A DNA stretch of 13,808 nucleotides, taken from DASSBG01 sp035703755. GTDB taxonomy: Bacteria; Pseudomonadota; Gammaproteobacteria; Xanthomonadales; Rhodanobacteraceae. The translations under genes and the position numbers were made by a program. The notes beneath the pieces were generated by a model. That model made no database searches and was not told the DNA's origin. It saw only the letters and a list, made by a program, of their open reading frames with translations. The DNA lies in NCBI GenBank assembly GCA_035703755.1, contig DASSXP010000220.1:1-13808 (forward strand). The letters are read 5' to 3'. Positions 6,626 to 13,299 of this stretch are shown in pieces (position 1 is the first letter of the stretch; every line of letters starts with the position of its first letter).

Positions 6626-7114
6626 TTACATCTGCACGAAGCGATATTCCGCGCCCGAAGCGGCGATGCCGTCAGCCACGCGCTGCTTGTCGGCCTGATC
6701 GCCGATGAACAGCACGATCACGCCCTTGAACGAGCCGGCGGTGGCGTCCTTGAATGCACCGATGATGAGGTCGGCGGTCTTGGCCGATTCCGGGCCGCCG
6801 AAGGCCATCAAGTTGCCCGGCAGCACGGTGGCGCGCACCACGTTGTTGACGTTGTCGAACTGGTTCTGGCGTTGCGACACGGCGGCGTCATTGTCACCGC
6901 CGGGGATGAAGTACAGGTACGGCCGATTGGACGTCATGCCTTTCATGTTCTGCTTGACCACGTCGACCAGATATTTTTTCCAGCCGGTGGTGTCGCTGGC
7001 GCTGGTCGGCTTCACAACCGGCGCGGCGACCGGCGCGGCCTGTTCCTTCTGGCAGCCGCTCAAGGTCAGCGCGGCGGCAAGTGCGAAGCAGGCCAGAATG
7101 ATGAGTTTGCGCAT
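6626..7114 (-). CDS. Predicted lipoprotein of unknown function
   Basis: A 162-residue protein with a classic lipoprotein signal: positive start (MRK), hydrophobic core, and lipobox L-S-G-C with the modified Cys at 21. The mature part starts with a Pro/Ala-rich linker to about residue 42, then a globular domain with Y-L-Y-F-I-P-G-G-D near 66-74 and a C-terminal stretch with G-V-I-V-L-F-I-G-D. No known family was recognised. The ATG at 7114 lies 2 nt after the coaD TAA, with a GGGAGA ribosome binding site inside the end of coaD, so it is translated from the rsmD-coaD message. +2 is Gln, so no inner-membrane retention Asp is present and outer-membrane sorting is expected. Confidence 0.9.
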   Translation of the reverse strand: MRKLIILACFALAAALTLSGCQKEQAAPVAAPVVKPTSASDTTGWKKYLVDVVKQNMKGMTSNRPYLYFIPGGDNDAAVSQRQNQFDNVNNVVRATVLPGNLMAFGGPESAKTADLIIGAFKDATAGSFKGVIVLFIGDQADKQRVADGIAASGAEYRFVQM

Positions 7115-7116
7115 GG

Positions 7117-7644
7117 TTAGAGTCTCCCTTGGGTTTCGTTGGTAATGATTGACCAGCGTTGGCGCAACGCGTGTTGCACGGCTGGGTGGACGAAGCCGGA
7201 GACGTCCCCGCCCAGGCGGGCGATTTCACGTACCAGCGATGAAGAAATGAAACTGTACTGCTCGGCCGGCGTCAGGAACAACGTTTCCGCCTGTGGAATC
7301 AGGTGGCGATTCATGCTGGCAAGCTGGAATTCGTATTCGAAGTCGGAGACCGCGCGCAGACCGCGCAGGATCACCCCGGCACCGATTTCGGCGACAAAGT
7401 GCGCGAGCAGGGTGTCAAAGCCGCGCACCTCGACGTTGGGCAGGTCGGCCAGGGCCTCGCGCGCCAGCGCAATGCGTTCGGCCAGCGCGAAGGCGGGAGC
7501 CTTGCCGCTGCTCTCGGCCACCGCGACCACCACGCGGTCAAACAGTGGCGCGGCGCGCGCGACCAGATCGCCGTGGCCGCGGGTGATGGGATCGAAGGTG
7601 CCGGGATACACCGCGATGCGGTGGCGCGGATGTTGATCGGTCAT
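7117..7644 (-). CDS. coaD: Phosphopantetheine adenylyltransferase
   Basis: A 175-residue enzyme of normal family length that transfers AMP from ATP to 4'-phosphopantetheine, giving dephospho-CoA in the cytoplasm (penultimate step of CoA synthesis). The nucleotidyltransferase signature is intact: Y-P-G-T-F-D-P-I-T-R-G-H (13-24) with the T-x-G-H motif at 21-24, and I-S-S-S-L-V-R-E-I-A towards the C-terminus as the second ATP-contacting motif. L-R-G-L-R-A-V-S-D-F is also characteristic. The ATG at 7644 is preferred over an in-frame TTG at 7662 that overlaps the rsmD stop. The gene follows rsmD by 14 nt and precedes the lipoprotein gene by 2 nt. No strong Shine-Dalgarno was seen; translational coupling to rsmD is likely. 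Confidence 0.97.
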   Translation of the reverse strand: MTDQHPRHRIAVYPGTFDPITRGHGDLVARAAPLFDRVVVAVAESSGKAPAFALAERIALAREALADLPNVEVRGFDTLLAHFVAEIGAGVILRGLRAVSDFEYEFQLASMNRHLIPQAETLFLTPAEQYSFISSSLVREIARLGGDVSGFVHPAVQHALRQRWSIITNETQGRL

Positions 7645-7658
7645 GTCGGGCCGCCCAT

Positions 7659-8261
7659 TCAATCCGCGGATTGTAACGAGTCGCTCGCGGGGACGCGACG
7701 ATACAGGCTGTACTGCAGGGCGCCGGCGCGGCCGTGGCGGTGCAGCAGCCAGTTGGCTGGCAGCTCGAGTGCGGTGCCGGCGGGCAGCTCGATGTGAATC
7801 AGCGCCGCCGGCGCCAACCAGCCGCCTTGTTCCAGCCGGCGCGCGGCAGCGGCCGCGATGTCGAGCGCAAAGGGCGGGTCCATGAACACCACGTCATAAG
7901 CCCGCGACGGTCGTTCAAGGAAGGCCATCGCGTCGCTGCAAACAAGCTCGGCAGCATCGGCCTTGAGTCGCGTGAGGTTGGTAGACAGGTGCCGTGCAAC
8001 CGCGGCGTCGCGTTCGACGAAGGTGGCCAATGCGGCACCCCGCGAAAGGCTCTCGATGCCATTGGCCCCCGAGCCGGCAAACAAGTCCAGGCAGCGGGCG
8101 CCGGCGATCACCGGCTGCAACCAGTTGAACAGCGTCTCGCGCACCCGGTCCGGGGTTGGGCGCAGGCCCGGAGACGCCGGCACGTCAAGCCTGGAGCCGC
8201 GCAAGCTGCCGCCGATGATGCGGATGCGCCCGGGCGCCGGTGCGGGTGAATGCCGTCTCAT
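7659..8261 (-). CDS. rsmD: 16S rRNA (guanine966-N2)-methyltransferase
   Basis: A 200-residue SAM-dependent methyltransferase that modifies G966 of 16S rRNA on the assembled small subunit. The sequence shows R-I-I-G-G-S-L-R-G near the start, R-P-T-P-D-R-V-R-E-T-L-F-N-W-L (34-48), the SAM-binding motif C-L-D-L-F-A-G-S-G (57-65) and the catalytic D-P-P-F (128-131), all hallmarks of RsmD. The ATG at 8261 has no clear Shine-Dalgarno. It is the first gene of a minus-strand operon with coaD and a lipoprotein gene and is divergent from ftsY across 94 nt. Within 8262-8355 I found no convincing -10/-35 pair on either strand. Confidence 0.96.
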   Translation of the reverse strand: MRRHSPAPAPGRIRIIGGSLRGSRLDVPASPGLRPTPDRVRETLFNWLQPVIAGARCLDLFAGSGANGIESLSRGAALATFVERDAAVARHLSTNLTRLKADAAELVCSDAMAFLERPSRAYDVVFMDPPFALDIAAAAARRLEQGGWLAPAALIHIELPAGTALELPANWLLHRHGRAGALQYSLYRRVPASDSLQSAD

Positions 8262-8355
8262 GCGAGGAAATTCCGGGTCATCGCGGCGGCCGGCTCAGCG
8301 GGCGGTGGGGGTGCGGGTGGTAGCATGCGCGCCATTGTCCCCGGTAGTGTCACCG

Positions 8356-9348
8356 ATGCTCAAGTTCCTGAAGAAGAAGCCGGCCACCGAAAGCGAGCCG
8401 GTAGCCAAACCCGTGACGGCGGAACCGCCCGCACGCAGTTGGCGCGAACGGCTCGGCGGCAACGCGCTGGCGCGTGGTTTGGGCGGCCTGTTCGCGCGCA
8501 ACCCCAAGCTGGATGATGCGTTGCTGGATGAGCTGGAAACGGTCTTGATCAGCGCCGATGTCGGCGTCGAAGCCAGCACGGTACTGGTCGAGGAACTGCG
8601 CCAGCGCCTGCGCAAGCGCGAGTTCGCGGACGTCGCGGCTTTGCTGGCTGCGCTGCGTGCGCGCCTGCTCGATTGGCTGCGGCCCATCAATGCGCCGCTG
8701 GTCGTCGACGGGCAACACCCGTTTGTGGTGCTGGTCGTCGGTGTCAACGGCGTCGGCAAGACCACCACCATCGGCAAGCTGGCGCGTCGCTTCAGCGATC
8801 AGGGGCGGGCGGTGATGCTGGCCGCCGGCGACACCTTCCGCGCTGCGGCAGTGGAACAGCTCAAGACCTGGGGCGAGCGCAACGGTGTGCCGGTGGTGTC
8901 GCAAGGGCAGGACGCGGATTCGGCCAGCGTGATCTTCGACGCCTTGCAGGCGGCGCGCTCGCGCGGTGCGGATGTGCTGATTGCCGACACCGCCGGGCGG
9001 CTGCATACCCAAGGCGGCCTGATGGATGAATTGGCGAAGATTTCGCGGGTGCTGAAGAAACTCGACGCCGCCGCGCCGCACGAAGTGCTGATGGTGATTG
9101 ACGGCACCACCGGGCAGAATGCCCTCAGCCAACTGCGGCAATTCCGCGCAGCAGCCAATGTCAGCGGGTTGGTTGTGACCAAGCTCGACGGCACCGCCAA
9201 GGGTGGTGTGTTGTTTGCGCTGGCGCGGGAGTTCGGCTTGCCCATCCGCTTTGTCGGGCTGGGTGAAGGTGCTGCCGATCTGGCCGAATTTGATCCGCAA
9301 GCCTTTGTCGACGGTTTGTTGCCGGAGACCTTGGCCGGCGCGGCATGA
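8356..9348 (+). CDS. ftsY: Signal recognition particle receptor FtsY (GTPase)
   Basis: A 330-residue SRP GTPase that docks ribosome-nascent-chain-SRP complexes at the inner membrane. The N domain (about 35-110) precedes the G domain. G1 is G-V-N-G-V-G-K-T (129-136), followed by G-D-T-F-R-A-A-A-V-E-Q-L (158-169), G3 D-T-A-G-R (211-215), G4 T-K-L-D-G (275-279) and the closing G-L-G-E motif (301-304). The ATG at 8356 gives MLKFLKKK, a basic membrane-binding start typical of short FtsYs; the reading frame is open far upstream but that part lies opposite rsmD. The long acidic A domain of E. coli FtsY is missing, only about 30 residues preceding the N domain. It leads the plus-strand operon ftsY, AsmA-like gene, mutY, yggX. 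Confidence 0.97.
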   Translation: MLKFLKKKPATESEPVAKPVTAEPPARSWRERLGGNALARGLGGLFARNPKLDDALLDELETVLISADVGVEASTVLVEELRQRLRKREFADVAALLAALRARLLDWLRPINAPLVVDGQHPFVVLVVGVNGVGKTTTIGKLARRFSDQGRAVMLAAGDTFRAAAVEQLKTWGERNGVPVVSQGQDADSASVIFDALQAARSRGADVLIADTAGRLHTQGGLMDELAKISRVLKKLDAAAPHEVLMVIDGTTGQNALSQLRQFRAAANVSGLVVTKLDGTAKGGVLFALAREFGLPIRFVGLGEGAADLAEFDPQAFVDGLLPETLAGAA

Positions 9349-9367
9349 GCGCGGCAACGGAGCGACG

Positions 9368-10399
9368 ATGCAGCGGCGCGCGCGACTGATATTCGGCATC
9401 GCGGCAGCGGTGGTCATCGCGCTGCTGCTGGTGGCCTGGCTGGCGCGCAGTTTGCTGGCCCCCGAGCGTTTCACCGCGCTGTTGACACAGGCAGTTGCCG
9501 ATCAGGGCCTGACGCTGGAATTGGCCGCGCCGGCGCAGCCGGCGGTGTGGCCACGGCCCGCGGTGGTGTTGGATGGTTTGCGCTTGTCGCTGCCGGGTGG
9601 GGGCGACACCGTGCTGGCTGCGGACGAGCTGCGACTGGTGTTGCCGTGGAGCGCCATCAGCGGCCGGCAGCTGCGCATCGGATGGCTGGAATTGTCCCGC
9701 CCACGATTCGATCTGGCCGCATTGCGACGCTGGTTGGCGACCCGTCCGGCCAGTCACGGGCAATCGGTGCTGCCCCGGATCGAGGCCGGTGTGGTGGTTC
9801 ATGATGGTGTCGTTGCATCCGCTGATGCCTTGTTGCTGGATCGGCTGGAACTCAGCACCGGCCGGCTTGAATCCGGCCAGTCATTCCGGCTGCAAAGCAG
9901 CGCGCGGGACAACCGCGCGCGCCCGCTCGCGTTGACCTTGCAGGCCCGTCCGCAGCTCGATAGCGGGATCAACCTCGATTCGCTGCAAATTCACTTCACG
10001 GCCGGACGGGATGCGGCACTGGCCCTGACCGGGCAATTGCGTTGGTCTGCCGATGCGACGTTGTCCGGCGCCCTGGTTGGCACGGCCCGCCTCGCACAAC
10101 AGCACTATGAGCTGCGCCTCGGTATCGAATCGCTGCAAGCGATGAACCTGGCGCTCGATGGCGACAAAGCCAAGCTTGCGCTGTCATTGTCGCCGCAACA
10201 AGCCTGGCAGTGGTGGCAGACGGCCAGCGATACCATCGCCGGCATCGCCTTGCCTCCGGTGAACGGCCAGCTGAGCGTGGATGATGTCGCGGTGGCAGGT
10301 TGGCACATCAGCGGCTTGCATGTCGCCAGCGGCGCGGCCGCCATCGAGGTGGCCAGGGCGAGCTCCGCTGCCGTTGCGCCAGCCCGTTCCGCGCCGTGA
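9368..10399 (+). CDS. AsmA-like single-pass membrane protein
   Basis: A 343-residue protein with a basic start and one N-terminal helix (about 8-28), followed by a large predicted beta-rich periplasmic domain of short repeated amphipathic strands. The R-S-L-L-A-P-E-R-F start of the domain, the repeated L-x-L-D-x-L pattern and the D-G-L-R-L-S-L segment resemble the N-terminal region of AsmA/TamB-type lipid-transport proteins, although it is short and lacks a recognisable C-terminal AsmA domain. The family call is therefore moderate. The ATG at 9368 has a GGAG 5 nt upstream. The gene begins 19 nt after ftsY, and its TGA overlaps the GTG start of mutY by 4 nt (GTGA), implying translational coupling. 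Confidence 0.8.
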   Translation: MQRRARLIFGIAAAVVIALLLVAWLARSLLAPERFTALLTQAVADQGLTLELAAPAQPAVWPRPAVVLDGLRLSLPGGGDTVLAADELRLVLPWSAISGRQLRIGWLELSRPRFDLAALRRWLATRPASHGQSVLPRIEAGVVVHDGVVASADALLLDRLELSTGRLESGQSFRLQSSARDNRARPLALTLQARPQLDSGINLDSLQIHFTAGRDAALALTGQLRWSADATLSGALVGTARLAQQHYELRLGIESLQAMNLALDGDKAKLALSLSPQQAWQWWQTASDTIAGIALPPVNGQLSVDDVAVAGWHISGLHVASGAAAIEVARASSAAVAPARSAP

Positions 10400-11466
10400 G
10401 TGACTTCGCCGCGCGCCTGCTCTGCTGGTTTGATGCCCACGGCCGTCACGACTTGCCGTGGCAGCACCCGCGTGAACCGTACCGGGTGTGGCTGGCCGAA
10501 GTGATGTTGCAGCAGACGCAGGTCAGCACCGTGGTCGCTTACTTCGAGCGTTTCGTGGCCGCGTTGCCAAACTTGACCGCGTTGGCGCAGACCGATCTGG
10601 ATCACGTGCTCGGCTTGTGGTCGGGGCTGGGCTACTACCAGCGGGCGCGCCACCTCAAGCGGGCGGCGGAAGTATGCCAGCGCGATCACGCTGGCGCGTT
10701 GCCACGCGAGTTCGCCGCATTGGCGGCCTTGCCCGGCATCGGCCGTTCCACCGCTGGCGCGATACTGGCGCAGGCGTACGGTTTGCGCTTTCCGATCCTG
10801 GACGGCAACGTCAAACGCGTGCTGTGCCGTCACCACGGCATTGACGCCTGGCCGGGTGAGGCTGCGGTCACGCGCCAGTTGTGGCAATTGGCCGAGGATC
10901 ATCTGCCGAACCAGCGGATCGCCGATTACACTCAGGCAATCATGGATCTTGGTGCCACCGTCTGCACGCGGGCGCGGCCGCGTTGTGGCGAGTGTCCATT
11001 GCAGGTGACCTGCGTGGCGCGACGCGATGGCCTGACCGCCGGGCTGCCACGGCGGCGGACCGCCAAGGTGAAACCGGAGCGCGCGATCGCAATGCTGCTG
11101 CTGCGCGACCGGCACGGCCGCATCCTGCTGCTGCGGCGACCACCCGCCGGCGTCTGGGGCGGTTTGTGGAGCCTGCCCGAAGCCGGTGATGACGCGGTGG
11201 CCGCCACGGCTGCCCTGTTCGCCCGCATCCAGCCCGAATCCATGCGCTCCTTGCCCCCCTTTGCGCACGAATTCAGCCATTTTCGCTTGCATGTCAGGCC
11301 GTGCGTCTGGCTCGGGGTCGATCCGGCGCCGGCCATCGCCGATAATGGTGGGCTGAAGTGGTGCACGCGTGAGGAATGGCTCCAGCTGGGATTGCCGGCG
11401 CCGGTGCGGCGCCTGTTGGAAACTCAAGTCGGAGAGAACCCGTGTCAAGAACCGTGTACTGCGTGA
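10396..11466 (+). CDS. mutY: A/G-specific adenine glycosylase MutY
   Basis: A 356-residue DNA glycosylase that removes adenine mispaired with 8-oxoguanine. Key residues are present: the catalytic Glu E35 in A-E-V-M-L-Q-Q-T-Q, the helix-hairpin-helix L-P-G-I-G-R-S-T-A (112-120), Asp D136 in I-L-D-G-N-V-K-R, and a 4Fe-4S cluster motif C-x6-C-x2-C-x5-C (C190, C197, C200, C206). A C-terminal NUDIX-like 8-oxoG-recognition domain spans about 225-345. The start is GTG at 10396, overlapping the upstream stop (GTGA); longer starts would enlarge this overlap and add a non-family extension. The 3' end overlaps yggX by 25 nt. All of this fits a complete, functional gene. Confidence 0.97.
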   Translation: MSDFAARLLCWFDAHGRHDLPWQHPREPYRVWLAEVMLQQTQVSTVVAYFERFVAALPNLTALAQTDLDHVLGLWSGLGYYQRARHLKRAAEVCQRDHAGALPREFAALAALPGIGRSTAGAILAQAYGLRFPILDGNVKRVLCRHHGIDAWPGEAAVTRQLWQLAEDHLPNQRIADYTQAIMDLGATVCTRARPRCGECPLQVTCVARRDGLTAGLPRRRTAKVKPERAIAMLLLRDRHGRILLLRRPPAGVWGGLWSLPEAGDDAVAATAALFARIQPESMRSLPPFAHEFSHFRLHVRPCVWLGVDPAPAIADNGGLKWCTREEWLQLGLPAPVRRLLETQVGENPCQEPCTA

Positions 11467-11714
11467 AACTCCAGCGCGAAGCCGAAGGCCTGGCGTACGC
11501 GCCGTGGCCGGGCGAGCTGGGCAAACGCATCTACGCCGAGATCTCGAAGCAGGCCTGGAGCGAATGGTTGTCGCACCAGACCATGTTGATCAACGAGAAC
11601 CGTATCAATCCGCTCGATCCCGCGGCGCGGCTGTTCCTCGCCGGCGAACTGGAGAAGTTCCTGTTCGCCGGCGGCGCCGAATTGCCGCCCGGTTACAGCC
11701 CTCCGGCCGCCTGA
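11442..11714 (+). CDS. yggX: Fe(II) trafficking / oxidative damage protection protein YggX
   Basis: A 90-residue cytoplasmic protein, the usual family length. It carries the conserved S-R-T-V-Y-C (Cys at position 7), L-Q-R-E-A-E-G, P-G-E-L-G-K-R-I-Y and K-Q-A-W-S-E-W blocks, and Q-T-M-L-I-N-E. YggX supports iron-sulfur enzymes under oxidative stress, and mutY-yggX is a widely conserved pair, which fits because MutY contains a 4Fe-4S cluster. The start is GTG at 11442 with a GGAGAG ribosome binding site (11431-11436) inside mutY; an ATG at 11376 would add a non-conserved extension of 22 residues. The 3' end overlaps the stop of the convergent gene by 22 nt, so no room for a dedicated terminator remains. 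Confidence 0.96.
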   Translation: MSRTVYCVKLQREAEGLAYAPWPGELGKRIYAEISKQAWSEWLSHQTMLINENRINPLDPAARLFLAGELEKFLFAGGAELPPGYSPPAA

Positions 11715-12145
11715 CCGGCCTGTGCGCTGCCCGCCGCATCGGCCTTGGCGGCCTTGGCGGCCTGTTCGGCCTTGCGCATGGCCTTGTAGTCCACCGGGCG
11801 AATCGATTCGATCATGCAGCGGCCGCCGTCAAAGCTGACCGCGTCAAAACGTGCGGATACCACGTGAGCCTGCGAATTGCTGAGGCTAATCGCCTGTGCA
11901 AAGTCGAAGTTGGGGCAGGGCTGGCGGACCTTGATCAAGTAGGCTTCGTTGACCCGCGTCCATACCGCGACGGTGTCATCCGACAAGGTCTCGAAACCGG
12001 TCATGTTGAAGTAGCGAAACTGCGGCACCGGCGCGCTGGCGAATTTTTCAAACTGCGCCAGGCGCTCGGCGCGGCTGGACGCCTGCGCCGCCGGCACCAG
12101 CAACAGCGGCAGCAGCAACGCGGCAATGACATTCTTGTAATTCAT
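11693..12145 (-). CDS. Exported small protein resembling DUF6491 family
   Basis: A 150-residue secreted protein. Residues 1-22 are a signal peptide (M-N-Y-K, a Leu-rich core, then A-Q-A before S-S), so the mature form is about 128 residues and probably periplasmic. Two cysteines (near 77 in R-Q-P-C-P and near 109 in G-R-C-M-I-E-S-I-R-P-V-D) match my recollection of DUF6491 proteins from Xanthomonadales, which have the C-x-I-x-x-I-R-P motif; the match is by eye. The C-terminus is an Ala/Lys-rich tail encoded by a short tandem repeat. The ATG at 12145 has a GAGGTG ribosome binding site about 6 nt upstream. The stop overlaps the tail of yggX. Function unknown. Confidence 0.82.
   Translation of the reverse strand: MNYKNVIAALLLPLLLVPAAQASSRAERLAQFEKFASAPVPQFRYFNMTGFETLSDDTVAVWTRVNEAYLIKVRQPCPNFDFAQAISLSNSQAHVVSARFDAVSFDGGRCMIESIRPVDYKAMRKAEQAAKAAKADAAGSAQAGQAAGGL
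11741..11776 (-). repeat. Four 9-bp tandem units inside the small exported protein gene
   Basis: Units ggccttggc (11741-11749 and 11750-11758, identical), ggcctgttc and ggccttgcg lie in register and encode the Ala-Lys-rich C-terminal tail. The multiple-of-three length keeps the frame, so copy-number change would only alter tail length. Confidence 0.6.
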
Positions 12146-12214
12146 GTAGGCACCTCTTGTTTCCGTTGATGGTTCGAATCCGCTCCATCTTCCAACGCAT
12201 GAGTATCGCCGGAG

Positions 12215-12244
12215 TTGACGCCAGCCCCGCTTACCGGGTCTAAT
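12215..12244 (+). promoter_or_regulatory. Sigma70-type promoter of tRNA-Phe
   Basis: A -35 TTGACG (12215-12220) and a -10 TCTAAT (12239-12244), each 5 of 6 to consensus, are spaced by 18 nt. Transcription would begin near 12251, about 30 nt before the mature tRNA. The GC-rich bases after the -10 resemble the discriminator of stringently controlled stable-RNA promoters. Confidence 0.6.
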
Positions 12245-12281
12245 ACGCGGCCTTCCACGGCAAACCTGTCGTGCGACCCTT

Positions 12282-12357
12282 GGCCGGGTAGCTCAGTTGG
12301 TAGAGCAGGGGATTGAAAATCCCCGTGTCGGCGGTTCGATTCCGTCCCCGGCCACCA
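12282..12357 (+). tRNA. tRNA-Phe (GAA)
   Basis: A 76-nt tRNA. The acceptor arms GGCCGGG (12282-12288) and CCCGGCC (12347-12353) pair fully, followed by discriminator A and an encoded CCA (12355-12357). The D arm reads gctcagttggtagagc. The anticodon stem GGGGA/TCCCC encloses the loop TTGAAAA, giving anticodon GAA for Phe. The T arm contains ggttcgattcc. It has its own promoter and terminator. The integrase remnant and toxin-antitoxin genes beyond its 3' end suggest that this locus served as an integration site. Confidence 0.98.
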
Positions 12358-12365
12358 AGAACATC

Positions 12366-12400
12366 AATGGCTTGCAGCGATGCAGGCCATTTTCGTTTTT
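12366..12400 (+). terminator. Intrinsic terminator of tRNA-Phe
   Basis: An 11-bp stem (12366-12376 with 12381-12391, one T:G pair) carries a GCGA tetraloop of GNRA type and is followed by ttcgttttt. It begins 9 nt after the encoded CCA. This is the most convincing intrinsic terminator in the window. Confidence 0.85.
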
Positions 12401-12415
12401 GGCTCTCGTTTCGCT

Positions 12416-12459
12416 GGTGCCCGTTCGGTGCCCGTTTTGACGCGGGTAGGCAGCGTCAA
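12416..12459. repeat. Direct and inverted repeats between tRNA-Phe and the toxin-antitoxin genes
   Basis: Two copies of ggtgcccgtt (12416-12425 and 12427-12436) recur at an 11-bp period. Next to them lies an inverted repeat ttgacgc / gcgtcaa (12437-12443 and 12453-12459, 9-nt spacer). Their position between the tRNA 3' end and the integrase operon would suit integrase arm-type or regulatory sites; this is inference. The rest of 12401-12609 shows no gene. Confidence 0.5.
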
Positions 12460-12550
12460 CAGCGTCGGCACAGCGCCAGCCGGTGACCTCCATCGTGGTG
12501 CAGGTCAGTTCATCGCCGCAGTGTTACCAGTGGCCGGGAAACGGAGAACC

Positions 12551-12600
12551 GCCGCGCGGGGCAGGCTGCCCGATGTTCGCCCCGTCGGGCTAGGCGCGGC
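12551..12600 (-). terminator. Structured region after the antitoxin, possible terminator
   Basis: Outer arms gccgcgc (12551-12557) and gcgcggc (12594-12600) and inner arms gcccga (12568-12573) and tcgggc (12585-12590) can form a branched or internally looped hairpin 9 nt after the antitoxin stop. There is no T tract, so it is only a tentative terminator for the integrase-toxin-antitoxin transcript. Confidence 0.3.
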
Positions 12601-12609
12601 GTGAACGGG

Positions 12610-12960
12610 TCATGCGTGCGCGCGTGCCTTGCCGCGCTTGTTCGCCTTCGGCTGCAAGGTAATGCGCAGGTCGCAGCCCACGGCATCGGCGTACTTGCGC
12701 AGCGTCGCCAACGATGGCGCATGCTTGCGGCTGCCCAAGGTGGATTCCAGCCGCGCCACGCTCGACTGCGCGACGCCCATGCTGTCAGCCACGTCCGTTT
12801 GCGTCATGCCCGCCGCTTGGCGCGCGCGCAGCAATTCGCCCAGCGCGGCATATTCGTCGGCCAGCGCGGCGTAGGCTTCAGCGAAGCCGGAGCGCTTCAT
12901 CCAACGCTTGCGCGTTGCTTCCACGTCTAGCGGGACAGGGTTGTAACGGTCACGGCTCAT
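12610..12960 (-). CDS. HigA-like antitoxin, XRE-family helix-turn-helix
   Basis: A 116-residue DNA-binding antitoxin. The XRE helix-turn-helix spans about 43-100: L-L-R-A-R-Q-A-A-G-M-T-Q-T-D-V-A, then S-M-G-V-A-Q-S-S-V-A-R-L-E-S and the helix L-A-T-L-R-K-Y-A-D-A-V-G. It would neutralise the toxin encoded just upstream and repress the shared promoter. The C-terminus is Lys/Arg-rich. The ATG at 12960 overlaps the toxin stop by 4 nt (ATGA), so the two are translationally coupled. The toxin-first order is that of higBA and contrasts with most other type II pairs. The family assignment is firm; the name higA is by analogy. Confidence 0.92.
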   Translation of the reverse strand: MSRDRYNPVPLDVEATRKRWMKRSGFAEAYAALADEYAALGELLRARQAAGMTQTDVADSMGVAQSSVARLESTLGSRKHAPSLATLRKYADAVGCDLRITLQPKANKRGKARAHA

Positions 12961-13283
12961 GTTTTGACTTCCTTCAATCGCGCGCGTGCCAGTTCAAGCT
13001 CGCGCGGTGGTGTGCGCTCGGTTTTCTTTACGATGGCGTGCAGGATCACGATGCGGTTGCCGATGGCGGTGCAGTAGAACGCGCGCCCAATGCCTTCGCG
13101 GCCCTTGGCACGCACCTCGAACAGTCCGCCGCCCATGGCGCGGGTATGCGGCAAGCCCAAGTCCGGGCCATGTTCCAGCATCGTTTCCGCAATGCGCAGG
13201 AAACTTGCCCGAATACCAGCCGGCCACGCTTCCACCAGCGCGGCAACCTTGGGGCTGTAGTAGATCAGTGTCCACGCTGGCAT
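12957..13283 (-). CDS. HigB/RelE-like toxin (phage Gp49-like family)
   Basis: A 108-residue toxin, normal length for the RelE/ParE superfamily, Gp49-like (DUF891) branch; members are ribosome-dependent mRNA endonucleases. Characteristic stretches are L-P-H-T-R-A-M-G-G-G-L-F-E-V-R (44-58), G-R-E-G-I-G-R-A-F-Y-C (61-71) and V-I-L-H-A-I-V-K-K-T-E-R-T-P (79-92), then a basic C-terminal helix A-R-A-R-L-K-E-V. The ATG at 13283 has an AAGGA ribosome binding site 7 nt upstream. It begins 16 nt after the recombinase stop, so recombinase, toxin and antitoxin may share a transcript. A TATAAT overlaps the start codon. The gene appears intact. Confidence 0.92.
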   Translation of the reverse strand: MPAWTLIYYSPKVAALVEAWPAGIRASFLRIAETMLEHGPDLGLPHTRAMGGGLFEVRAKGREGIGRAFYCTAIGNRIVILHAIVKKTERTPPRELELARARLKEVKT

Positions 13284-13299
13284 TATACCATCCTTGTTA

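Noticed and set aside
12161..12195. ggttcgaatcc followed by tcca, resembling the T arm and 3' end of a second tRNA
   Set aside because: The flanking bases do not form a T stem or acceptor stem, and no D or anticodon arm lies upstream; a tRNA remnant is not supported.
12293..12493. A 66-residue minus-strand reading frame ending in G-I-E-P-P-T-R-G-F-S-I-P
   Set aside because: It is antisense to tRNA-Phe; this peptide is a well-known artefact of annotating across tRNA genes, and the frame also crosses the tRNA terminator.
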